Positions 18,658 through 26,201 of a stretch of DNA of 63,970 bases are shown piece by piece (positions within the stretch are counted from its first letter, which is position 1; each line of letters begins with the position of its first letter). This DNA comes from Tannerella sp. Lineage in GTDB: Bacteria > Bacteroidota > Bacteroidia > Bacteroidales > Tannerellaceae. Position numbers and translations under genes: made by a program. The notes beneath the pieces are model-generated. The model was not told the origin of the DNA and did not search any database. It was given only the letters and a program-made list of their open reading frames with translations. The stretch covers positions 1-63,970 of the forward strand of contig JAITVY010000062.1 of the NCBI GenBank assembly GCA_031285565.1, read 5' to 3'.

Positions 18658-19509
18658 ATGATACGAATAGCAGTTTTTGCTGATATACATGGTAAAATAT
18701 TACTTCCATTTAAGATGGTTGATGCATATCAGAAAGCATATAAAGAAAAAATAGATTTGATCTTGCAATGTGGAGATCTTGGAATTTTTCCGGATATAAC
18801 TAAGCTTGATAAAGCAACTATACGTCATGCGAAAAGGGATAATCAGGAATTAGGGTTTGCTCGTCAGTTTCAATATATAAATCCGTCAGTCAGTCAATTT
18901 CTGGATGAATTGAATATCGATATGATTTGTGTCCGTGGAAATCATGAGGACCATGATTTTTTGGATGAAAAGGAATCCCAATCATTAGACAGTTGTTATC
19001 CTATTGATTGTTATCACCGGGTATATGTATGTAAAAGTGGTATGATACAAACCTTTCGGAAAGGGGAGGAGGAAATTGTATTTATGGGTATTGGGCGTAT
19101 TGGCGACCGGAAAGGGCGTAGTGACAAACGCTTTTTACAAGATTATGAACGTGAAGAGATCAAAAAATCCTTAAAGCAAAAGCAAAAATTGGATTTGCTG
19201 ATAACGCATGATGTCTCTTCTGATATGACATCTCCCGGATTTGGAATGGAGGAGCTTCGTCCGGTATTGAATATCCTTAAACCGGCAATTCATTTTTACG
19301 GGCATACCGGCGAAGCATATAAAATGATACGGGATATGAACGATTATACGTATAGCGTGAAAATTAAGGAACTTGAATTCAATACTTCAGGGATGCTGGA
19401 AGACGGGTGTATGCTTATTCTGGAAAATGAATATGAAGATTTTGAGTTGAAAAAAGTCGAAACTTCTTTCCTGAAGCGTTTTAGTAAATATAATTGGACA
19501 CAGTTATAA
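18658..19509 (+). CDS. Calcineurin-like metallophosphoesterase
   Basis: 283 aa with the five metallophosphoesterase blocks: FADIHGK (D9, H11), CGDLG (D40), RGNHEDH near residue 100, ITHD near 182 and YGHTGEAY near 219. It starts 4 nt after rtcB, so it is certainly in the same transcript. In this setting a 2',3'-cyclic phosphodiesterase or phosphatase that prepares RNA ends is a fair inference; the sequence alone does not prove the substrate. The asparagine-histidine pair for a binuclear metal centre is intact. Confidence 0.88.
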   Translation: MIRIAVFADIHGKILLPFKMVDAYQKAYKEKIDLILQCGDLGIFPDITKLDKATIRHAKRDNQELGFARQFQYINPSVSQFLDELNIDMICVRGNHEDHDFLDEKESQSLDSCYPIDCYHRVYVCKSGMIQTFRKGEEEIVFMGIGRIGDRKGRSDKRFLQDYEREEIKKSLKQKQKLDLLITHDVSSDMTSPGFGMEELRPVLNILKPAIHFYGHTGEAYKMIRDMNDYTYSVKIKELEFNTSGMLEDGCMLILENEYEDFELKKVETSFLKRFSKYNWTQL

Positions 19510-19521
19510 AATGGATAAATT

Positions 19522-19656
19522 ATGTATTGGCTGGAAAAATTAGATATTATAAAAAAAAAATATACCCCTAGTGACTTTAGATATCCGTTTCGGGAAGGGG
19601 GGAATATAATAGAGAAAATAATCCGTAGGTTTCATATTGCAACTAATGAAGAATAG
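19522..19656 (+). CDS. Possible small ORF between the phosphoesterase and prfH genes
   Basis: 44 codons from ATG at 19522 to TAG at 19654, filling most of the 136-nt gap between two otherwise tightly packed genes. It overlaps the first codons of prfH (ATG at 19646), which would couple their translation. The product would be basic and amphipathic, beginning MYWLEKLDIIKKKY. It contains a ten-A tract (19551-19560). I know of no homologue; it could be a leader peptide, a decayed gene or chance. Confidence 0.35.
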   Translation: MYWLEKLDIIKKKYTPSDFRYPFREGGNIIEKIIRRFHIATNEE

Positions 19657-20269
19657 TAAGATATATATGCAAATAACATCCGGAAGAGGACCTGCGGAAT
19701 GTTGCCGTGTAGTTGCTTTGATATTGGAACAAATAATGAAAGATGCTAAGCAACAGGGATTAACGGTTGAAGTTCTGGAACGCGAAGAAGGTCCGCTAAA
19801 CCGGACGTTGTTTTCTGCCGTTCTTCTGCTTGAAGGAAGGGATTGTGACACATTTGTGAAAGAGTGGGAGGGTACGATACAATGGATTGCCCAAAGCCCA
19901 TACCGGATCTATCATAAACGTAAAAACTGGTTTGTTGGAGTAAATGGTTTTCTGGTGCCGGATATTAACAGTATCAATGAAAACGATTTTAGTTATCAGA
20001 CACTTCGTTCTTCAGGTCCTGGCGGACAGCATGTAAACAAAACAGAATCCGCTGTCAGGATAAAGCATCTTCCGTCAGGATTGAGTGTTACAGCTTCCGA
20101 TCAGCGTTCGCAGATTCAAAATAAGAAACTCGCAACAGAGCGGTTACTGGTGAAACTGGCAGCTTGGGAAACAGAATTACAAATGCGTGCCGCCCAGGAG
20201 AACTGGAGTAATCATAATAATCTTCAACGGGGAAATCCGGTGAAAGTAATTAAGAAATCATTAATGTAA
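19646..20269 (+). CDS. prfH: Peptide chain release factor H (PrfH)
   Basis: 207 aa from ATG at 19646; an in-frame TTG at 19637 and an ATG at 19667 are alternatives, and the family often begins close to the latter (QITSGRGP). The peptidyl-hydrolysis motif is SGPGGQHVNKTESAVR, with GGQ at 126-128. PrfH lacks the stop-codon-reading domain of RF1/RF2. It has been shown to release peptides from ribosomes whose 16S decoding centre has been cut, so that the partner RtcB can reseal the rRNA. The linkage to rtcB here matches that role. Confidence 0.96.
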   Translation: MKNSKIYMQITSGRGPAECCRVVALILEQIMKDAKQQGLTVEVLEREEGPLNRTLFSAVLLLEGRDCDTFVKEWEGTIQWIAQSPYRIYHKRKNWFVGVNGFLVPDINSINENDFSYQTLRSSGPGGQHVNKTESAVRIKHLPSGLSVTASDQRSQIQNKKLATERLLVKLAAWETELQMRAAQENWSNHNNLQRGNPVKVIKKSLM

Positions 20270-20283
20270 AACAACGTTTGAAA

Positions 20284-20688
20284 ATGGATAAAATAAGATT
20301 GGATCACGAATTAGCAATTGCTGTTATGGAATGGGGCTGGAAATACCATCATATAGGTATACCAACAGATAAAGTAATGCTCAATGAGAGATATCTGCCT
20401 CATCTAAAATTTTATGTTTCAGGATTTGAGACAAGTCCTTTTGGGATTGAGTGGATGAGATTTGATAAAGATTGTCCAATATCAGATATAACGAAATCAG
20501 TTCCTCATATTGCGTTTGAAGTTGATGATATTGACAAGGAATTTGCCCGGCATAATTTTGAAATCATTTCCGAACCAAGTATACCTTCTGATGGAGTTAG
20601 GGCAGCAATGATTTTGCATAATGGCGCTCCGGTTGAATTAATAGAATTTAAAAATAAAAATGGAACAGATAAAAACAAAAGAGTTTAA
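20284..20688 (+). CDS. VOC-superfamily (glyoxalase-like) protein
   Basis: 134 aa from ATG at 20284 (a TTG lies two codons upstream). A glyoxalase/dioxygenase-like fold is indicated by YHHIGIP near the start, PHIAFEVDDID in the middle and APVELIEF at the end, which would give metal-ligand positions H and E. The reaction is unknown. It lies 14 nt after prfH and overlaps the AAA/M41 gene by 29 nt, so it is embedded in the repair operon. It might modify a nucleotide or a small metabolite; there is no direct evidence. Confidence 0.8.
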   Translation: MDKIRLDHELAIAVMEWGWKYHHIGIPTDKVMLNERYLPHLKFYVSGFETSPFGIEWMRFDKDCPISDITKSVPHIAFEVDDIDKEFARHNFEIISEPSIPSDGVRAAMILHNGAPVELIEFKNKNGTDKNKRV

Positions 20689-22699
20689 ACAATATTTGCT
20701 TGAAAAGAAAGATGTGCTGGACAATGCGGTTATTCAGTTGAAAAAAGAATTTGTAGGAATAGACTGTGTTATTGACCAGATTGCATCCACGATCAACGCT
20801 TGGTTCTTTTTTCCGGAAATACAGGATCGTCCGGTTATCATAAATCTGTGGGGATTGACCGGTATAGGCAAGACTTCATTGATAAAACGGCTGGCAGAGC
20901 TGATCGATTATACGGAACATTATTTTCGCTTTGACCTTGGAGAATGTTCAGGTCGTTATTTTGATATACAGGATTCGTTTAAAGATATTTATGACAACTG
21001 TAACGGCGAACCGTTTATTATCGGATTAGATGAGTTTCAGCTGGCAAGGACTATAAACGAAGAGCAGGAAGAGATTGACAGGGCTTCTATTCGTGCGGTA
21101 TGGGATTTGCTTGATAGTGGCAAATTTGATGTGATTGATTTTGAATACAGCATGAGTTGGTTTAACAAACAGATCCGGAAGCTGGATCTTGCATTGTCGA
21201 AGGGTGTTGAAGTAAAGAACGGAATCGTCATTAAAAATGTCGATATCTTTTTGGACACTATGAATTCCGGAGAGAAGTCGGATGAAGCGGAAGAAAAAAG
21301 TAAGGAGATCTACTTTGTGTCGGATGATGATTTGAATACGATATTCAATCTTGTAGATCATTTGTTTCTTGTTAAAAATGATTTGCGCAAAAAGTTTGAT
21401 GGAATGGATGGTGATCAGACGATTGAATATCTGATATTTCTTTACAAAGCTTCGCTGAAACCTAAAACAGTAGATTGCAGTAAAGCCTTGATCTTTGTAA
21501 TGGGAAATCTGGACGAAGTGTATACGATGAGCCGTAACTTTAATCCGGATATGAATGCGAACGAGTTTCACCGCCAGTCGACCGAAATAACGATCACAGA
21601 GGTAAAACAGGCATTGCTGAATCGTTTCCGAAGTGAACAGATTGCACGCCTGGGTAATAATCATGTTATCTATCCTGCATTTGATGAGAAGTCTTTCTAT
21701 GGAATTATACGTCTCGAACTGGATAAAGTGAAGAAGAAAGTGGCTGATATCTATGGTATAAACATGGAATTTGATAAAAATGCCGAAAGCCTGATTTATG
21801 CTGAAGGCGTTTATCCAACGCAAGGAACGCGTCCGTTGTTTACAACCGTTCATCAGATTATAAATACGCGTCTGGGTAAGATCTTAAACGAAGTTTATTT
21901 GAATGGTTATGATGCCGATACGATCGTTTTTTCGGTTAATGCGGATGAATCTCCGAAAGACAATGCTGTTATACAAATCGCTTTTCTTAAAAACGGAGAT
22001 CAAATACATAAAATTACGGATTTGCAGGCATTAACGCTGGGAAAATTACGTCAGGAAAGACGAAATGACGAACAAGCAATTGTTGCTGTTCATGAAAGCG
22101 GTCATGCTATCCTGTCCTCTGTTTTGATGAAGACAATTCCTGATGCCGTATTTTCTGTTACAGCCGATAGTGCAAGCACCGGATTTGTACTTTCACGTCC
22201 GGAATGGAATTATATTTCGAAGAAAGAAATATTAAACCGTTTGGCCGTACTATTGGGAGGACTGGTTGCAGAACGGATTATCTTTGGGGAGGAGAATATT
22301 ACGATAGGTTCGGGGTCTGACCTCAGTAAAGCGACCCAGTTGGCTATAAATGTTCTTTATTCTTGTGGAATGGGTAGCTGTAAAGCCTCTTTTGGCAATG
22401 AAAACATGAATGAAGCGCCGAAAGTAATTTTCGATAATAACAGTGAAACCGTTAATAAGGAAGCAAAAGAATTGCTGGTCAGTGCAGAGTCGCTGGCGGA
22501 ACAAACTTTAAGGAAACAAAGACGATTGCTTATTAAGATGGCTGATTATTTAAGTGATAAGAGGTTTCTTAACAAAGAGCAGGTAAAAGAATTTATAAAA
22601 CAATATGCCATAGATTTTGATTTGAGTGATATCATTGAAGATGCTGAACATATTTTCTATCGTGAACATCTCAAACAATTGGCATTAAATAATAATTGA
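20660..22699 (+). CDS. AAA+ ATPase fused to an M41 (FtsH-type) metalloprotease
   Basis: 679-aa soluble protein. The AAA+ module has Walker A GLTGIGKTS (65-73), Walker B FIIGLDEF (119-126) and a Clp/HSP100-style C-terminal small domain with sensor-2 arginine R391 in QGTRPL. The protease half has the zinc motif HESGH (478-482) and the third ligand D554 in GSGSDLSKAT, together with GGLVAERIIFGE as in FtsH. Unlike FtsH it has no membrane segments, and its ATPase half looks like the Clp type. It probably unfolds and degrades proteins bound to damaged RNA or ribosomes; that target is inferred from context. Confidence 0.85.
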   Translation: MEQIKTKEFKQYLLEKKDVLDNAVIQLKKEFVGIDCVIDQIASTINAWFFFPEIQDRPVIINLWGLTGIGKTSLIKRLAELIDYTEHYFRFDLGECSGRYFDIQDSFKDIYDNCNGEPFIIGLDEFQLARTINEEQEEIDRASIRAVWDLLDSGKFDVIDFEYSMSWFNKQIRKLDLALSKGVEVKNGIVIKNVDIFLDTMNSGEKSDEAEEKSKEIYFVSDDDLNTIFNLVDHLFLVKNDLRKKFDGMDGDQTIEYLIFLYKASLKPKTVDCSKALIFVMGNLDEVYTMSRNFNPDMNANEFHRQSTEITITEVKQALLNRFRSEQIARLGNNHVIYPAFDEKSFYGIIRLELDKVKKKVADIYGINMEFDKNAESLIYAEGVYPTQGTRPLFTTVHQIINTRLGKILNEVYLNGYDADTIVFSVNADESPKDNAVIQIAFLKNGDQIHKITDLQALTLGKLRQERRNDEQAIVAVHESGHAILSSVLMKTIPDAVFSVTADSASTGFVLSRPEWNYISKKEILNRLAVLLGGLVAERIIFGEENITIGSGSDLSKATQLAINVLYSCGMGSCKASFGNENMNEAPKVIFDNNSETVNKEAKELLVSAESLAEQTLRKQRRLLIKMADYLSDKRFLNKEQVKEFIKQYAIDFDLSDIIEDAEHIFYREHLKQLALNNN

Positions 22700-22858
22700 T
22701 ATGAACCGGTAGTTAAAGGAGTCATCGCCTTTGGCTGGTAGTCAAGCAGAGTAGATTGTTTAAAACAGATTAGTGTATATACGATTCAATATTTCTTCTT
22801 GACTTCTAAGGGGCAGTGCGACTGATAACTTCTATGACTACTTACTACTTTATAATTT
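22700..22858 (+). other. 159-nt noncoding gap inside the RNA-repair operon
   Basis: No coding frame. It holds a small hairpin AAAGG/CCTTT (about 22714-22731) and a GTAGTCAAG sequence (22738-22746) that can pair either with CTTGACT (22798-22804) or with TGACTAC (22835-22841). These two helices exclude each other. No TAnnTTTG box is seen. It separates the RtcB half from the KptA half of the island. A processing site or a second regulatory element is possible. Confidence 0.4.
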
Positions 22859-23401
22859 ATGAACGAAACAGATAAAAAAAGGATTGGTAAGTTCCTGAGT
22901 CTTGTACTCAGGCACAGTCCGGAAACAATAGGAATAGAATTGGATGAAAATGGTTGGGCTGATGTAGATGAGTTGATAAAAAAATGTGCAAAACATTGCT
23001 ATGTTTTTACGATAGCCCAACTGGAAGAAATTGTAGCAACAAATAATAAAAAGCGTTATGCGTTTAATGAAGATAATACGAAGATCCGGGCTAATCAGGG
23101 GCATTCGATTGATATAAATCTGGAATTGAATCCGGTTGAACCACCCGAGTATTTATATCACGGAACGGCTACGCGTTTTTTATCATCTATCAGGGAGAAA
23201 GGAATACTGAAAGGTAATCGCCTGCATGTACATCTGAGTAGCGACAAAGACACGGCTGTAAATGTAGGCTCAAGGCATGGTAAACCTGCTGTCCTGATTG
23301 TAATGTCAGGTAAGATGCATGACGATGGCATAGAGTTTTATTGTTCGGATAATGGTGTCTGGCTGACTGATTATGTTGATATGAAATATGTATCAGAGTA
23401 A
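22859..23401 (+). CDS. kptA: RNA 2'-phosphotransferase (Tpt1/KptA)
   Basis: 180 aa, normal for the family. It transfers an internal RNA 2'-phosphate to NAD+, yielding ADP-ribose 1'',2''-cyclic phosphate and nicotinamide. The catalytic R-H pair is in LVLRHSPE (R18, H19). Also present are NGWADVDELI, the RANQGHS motif, LYHGT and VHLSSD, followed by the NAD-pocket region ending in GVWLTD. A 2'-phosphate arises when an RNA ligase seals 2'-phosphate/3'-OH ends, so KptA fits the ligase/kinase pair downstream. The macro-domain gene follows after 3 nt. Confidence 0.97.
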   Translation: MNETDKKRIGKFLSLVLRHSPETIGIELDENGWADVDELIKKCAKHCYVFTIAQLEEIVATNNKKRYAFNEDNTKIRANQGHSIDINLELNPVEPPEYLYHGTATRFLSSIREKGILKGNRLHVHLSSDKDTAVNVGSRHGKPAVLIVMSGKMHDDGIEFYCSDNGVWLTDYVDMKYVSE

Positions 23402-23404
23402 AGA

Positions 23405-23884
23405 ATGAAAGAAATAATATATTTAAAAGGAGATGCGACTTCGCCTCAGTCGAGTGGTGTAAAAGTTATAGCGCATATTTGTAATGATCTGGGCGGATGG
23501 GGTAAAGGCTTTGTGCTGGCTATTTCCAAACGTTGGAAGGAACCTGAAGCTGCCTATCGTTTGTGGCACCGGGAACGGGCAACCAATGACTTTGTTTTAG
23601 GGAGTATACAACTGGTAAAAGTAGAACCTTATATTTATGTAGCGAACATGATAGGGCAGCGGGGAATGAAAACAGGCAGAAGCACAGGAGTGCCTATACG
23701 TTATGAGGCTGTGGAACAGTGTTTATCAGCACTTGCAACAGAAGCTGAAAGTTTAAATGCGAGTATACACATGCCACGTATAGGTTGCGGACTTGCCGGA
23801 GGTAAGTGGAATAAGATGGAACCGCTTATAAAGAGCGCTTTATCTGACAATAATATAGATGTTTATGTTTATGATTTTGAATAA
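23405..23884 (+). CDS. Macro-domain protein, likely ADP-ribose-phosphate processing
   Basis: 159 aa consisting of one macro domain: YLKGDATSPQ at the start, HICNDLGGWGKGFVLAISKRW (ligand loop with N and G residues) near 28-48, and MPRIGCGLAGGKW near 128-140. It most resembles the Poa1/TARG1-like branch that acts on ADP-ribose derivatives. Its position 3 nt after kptA suggests it handles the ADP-ribose 1'',2''-cyclic phosphate that KptA makes; the yeast Poa1p works on the related 1''-phosphate. It overlaps the next gene by 1 nt (TAATG). Confidence 0.9.
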   Translation: MKEIIYLKGDATSPQSSGVKVIAHICNDLGGWGKGFVLAISKRWKEPEAAYRLWHRERATNDFVLGSIQLVKVEPYIYVANMIGQRGMKTGRSTGVPIRYEAVEQCLSALATEAESLNASIHMPRIGCGLAGGKWNKMEPLIKSALSDNNIDVYVYDFE

Positions 23885-24288
23885 TGAAAACAGCTTTATA
23901 CAGACCCATAGGTCTAAAAGAATTACAATTGATAATTGATTTACAGTTTAAAGCTTTCCCTCCCAGATTGGAGTGGCAGCCCATATTTTATCCTGTGTTA
24001 AACCGGGAGTATGCAGCTCAGATAGCTAAAGGTTGGAATACGAAAGATGAATTTTCCGGTTATTGTGGTATTGTTACCCGGTTTGAATTATCAACTGAAT
24101 ATTTACATAAGTATGAAATTCATAATGTCGGGGGATTTATAAATAACGAACTTTGGATTCCTGCAGAAAACCTGGATGAGTTTAATAAACAGATAATCGG
24201 AACGATTGATATCATAGATGTGTTTGTAGGCGATCAATTCGATAAGACAAATTTAGATGACGCAATGTTATTGGCTCTTAAAATGTAG
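23884..24288 (+). CDS. Small protein resembling those annotated 'ADP-ribosylation/crystallin J1'
   Basis: 134 aa. The conserved-looking segments are LYRPIGLKELQLI at the start, FPPRLEWQPIFYPVLN near 24-40, the GYCGIVTRFEL block near 60 and NNELWIPAENLDEFN near 87-101. From memory this pattern matches short proteins annotated as ADP-ribosylation/crystallin J1, although they lack the ADP-ribosylglycohydrolase fold motifs. Its start codon overlaps the macro-gene stop (TAATG), so the two are cotranslated. A part in ADP-ribose-phosphate chemistry or as an accessory to KptA is plausible but unproven. Confidence 0.7.
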   Translation: MKTALYRPIGLKELQLIIDLQFKAFPPRLEWQPIFYPVLNREYAAQIAKGWNTKDEFSGYCGIVTRFELSTEYLHKYEIHNVGGFINNELWIPAENLDEFNKQIIGTIDIIDVFVGDQFDKTNLDDAMLLALKM

Positions 24289-24361
24289 CAGAAAGTGATG
24301 CAATAGTATGATTCGCGAAAATTTGTGTTAATCTGCGTTTTAGTATTTAATAATAGAAAAA

Positions 24362-25147
24362 ATGAAAATAATTGATATAGGAATAAACCTGATACACCGT
24401 TCCTTTAATGAAGACAGGGAGCGGGTAATGGAAGCGGCTATGGAAGCCGGAGTAAGTCCGTTAATCATAACGGGAACGAGTGAGCGGGCCAGCATTCAGG
24501 CAGCAAAATATGCATCCCGTTATCCGGGGAAATTATATAGTACAGCAGGAGTGCATCCGCATGATGTAAAGTCGTGGACACCGGATACATTGAAAACGTT
24601 GGAAGAACTGGCAAAGAAAGAATGTGTAGTAGCGATCGGGGAATGCGGTCTTGATTATAATCGAGACTTTTCTCCACGCGATGTACAACGCAAATATTTT
24701 GAAACCCAGATAGAATTGGCGTGTAAAACAGGACTACCTTTATTTTTACATGAACGGGATGCGTTTGACGATTTTTATACGATTCTGGAAAGGTATAAAG
24801 ATGATATTAAAAATATGGTTGTTCATTGCTTTACCGGCAAGCGGAATGAATTAGAGAAATATATCGAGCTGGGATGCTATATCGGTATCACAGGCTGGAT
24901 TTGTGACGAACGGAGGGGGCAGCATCTGATTGATCTGGTAAAAATTATACCTCAGGACAAACTCATGATTGAAACAGATGCTCCTTTCCTGTTACCTCGG
25001 AATCTGGAAGATAAGCCTCGCGATGGGCGTAATGAACCTAAGTTTCTGGTGCATATACTTGACGAGTTGGCTTATCATCTGAATATCGGCATGGAAGATC
25101 TGGCTGATATAACTTATAAAAATACAGAGCGCTTCTTTGATATTTGA
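24362..25147 (+). CDS. tatD: TatD-family metal-dependent nuclease
   Basis: 261 aa, the length of E. coli TatD. It belongs to the TatD branch proper: the first metal motif is DIGINL rather than HxH, followed by STAGVHPHDV, IGECGLDYNRDF, LHERDAF, VVHCFTGKRNE and the final ETDAPFL aspartate. TatD enzymes are 3'-5' exonucleases on DNA and RNA. Within this island it could trim damaged RNA ends before healing, which is an inference. It has a 73-nt gap upstream and a 271-nt gap downstream. Confidence 0.93.
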   Translation: MKIIDIGINLIHRSFNEDRERVMEAAMEAGVSPLIITGTSERASIQAAKYASRYPGKLYSTAGVHPHDVKSWTPDTLKTLEELAKKECVVAIGECGLDYNRDFSPRDVQRKYFETQIELACKTGLPLFLHERDAFDDFYTILERYKDDIKNMVVHCFTGKRNELEKYIELGCYIGITGWICDERRGQHLIDLVKIIPQDKLMIETDAPFLLPRNLEDKPRDGRNEPKFLVHILDELAYHLNIGMEDLADITYKNTERFFDI

Positions 25148-25227
25148 GAGTAAAAAAATATGCCTGCTGAAGTCTGAATATAGTTTCTGTCCATAAAAAG
25201 AACAGTTCTCCTATATCACTTATCTTC

Positions 25228-25392
25228 GGCTTTGTACGGTGAGCCTGAAAAGCAGCGAAGACGGCGTTAAGAAATCTATGTTGTTTGAGCTTCTAAAAGA
25301 AGCGAGTTCATAGATTTTAGTCGGCAAGTGCCACTTTTCAGTGCAAAGCGTACTAAGCCTTGATTTTTGGTTCTTTGCATCAAGGCAAAGAA
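25228..25392. repeat. Large palindromic intergenic element
   Basis: Nested inverted repeats: GGCTTTGTACG/CGTACTAAGCC (25228-25238 and 25349-25359, one mismatch), CTGAAAAG/CTTTTCAG (25245-25252 and 25334-25341), AATCTATG/CATAGATT (25273-25280 and 25309-25316) and a GCTTCT/AGAAGC tip. A second hairpin follows, either TTCTTTGC/GCAAAGAA (25371-25378 and 25385-25392) or the overlapping CCTTGAT/ATCAAGG. I recall similar blocks as dispersed repeats in Bacteroides genomes. It lies between tatD and the RNA ligase gene and ends 26 nt before the ligase start. Confidence 0.65.
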
Positions 25393-25418
25393 TAGAATAA
25401 CTAAAAGTAATCATCATT

Positions 25419-26117
25419 ATGTTATCACAAAAATATGGTCGCACTTACCATTATCCATTCTCACCAGGAACAACAAGTGACGACCGCATCAATCATACCT
25501 ATTGGAACGATATAAAACGTATCGAAACCCTTTTGCATACAGAGAAATTGGATGGTGAGAATAATTGCCTGAATCAATTTGGTGTGTTTGCACGTTCGCA
25601 TGTGGCACCGACCACTTCACCCTGGACTGTTCAACTGCGTGAACGTTGGGAACTTATGAAAAATGATTTAGACAACATTGAGCTATTTGGTGAAAATTTA
25701 TATGCCATACATTCGATTGAATACAAACGGTTGGAATCATATTATTATATTTTTGCCGTGCGTTGTCTGGATAAATGGCTGTCGTGGGAGGAAGTAAAAT
25801 TCTATGCTGCTATGTTTGATTTTCCAACTGTGCCGGAATTGGGCAAACAATCGGAAAATGTATTATCTGGGGAAATATTAAAATCGGAAATACTTCGTAT
25901 GGCTCAGGAACCAAGTGAATTTGGTTCGGTAGATACACAAACAAAAAGTGATTGTACCCGTGAAGGGGTTGTTTCCCGGAATATTGATGAGTATCCTGTA
26001 GCTGAATTTGCATGTAATGTGTTTAAATATGTACGTAAGGGGCATGTTAAGACGACTGAGCACTGGACACGTAATTGGAAACGGGCTAAGTTGGTATGGG
26101 AGAATCTGGGTAGGTAA
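25419..26117 (+). CDS. ATP-dependent RNA ligase (covalent nucleotidyltransferase)
   Basis: 232 aa. It has the ligase motif order: motif I KLDGEN with the adenylated lysine K43, motif III-like ELFGENLYAIHSIEY near 93-107, motif IV REGVVSRN near 198-205 and motif V KYVRKGH near 220. The protein is compact, consisting of a nucleotidyltransferase domain with little else, as in Rnl2-like bacterial ligases. It needs 3'-OH and 5'-phosphate ends, which the HD/kinase encoded next would create. It is preceded by the palindromic element and followed 84 nt later by that enzyme. Confidence 0.9.
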   Translation: MLSQKYGRTYHYPFSPGTTSDDRINHTYWNDIKRIETLLHTEKLDGENNCLNQFGVFARSHVAPTTSPWTVQLRERWELMKNDLDNIELFGENLYAIHSIEYKRLESYYYIFAVRCLDKWLSWEEVKFYAAMFDFPTVPELGKQSENVLSGEILKSEILRMAQEPSEFGSVDTQTKSDCTREGVVSRNIDEYPVAEFACNVFKYVRKGHVKTTEHWTRNWKRAKLVWENLGR

Positions 26118-26201
26118 AATTCCCTAAAAGTAGATTTGAAAGAATGAATTTATGTTGATTCTTGGGGTTTTAAGATTTTTTTTATGTTGGGAAGGATTTG
26201 T

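Noticed and set aside
21026..21853. 275-codon antisense frame
   Set aside because: Antisense shadow of the AAA/M41 gene, whose motifs prove the plus-strand frame.
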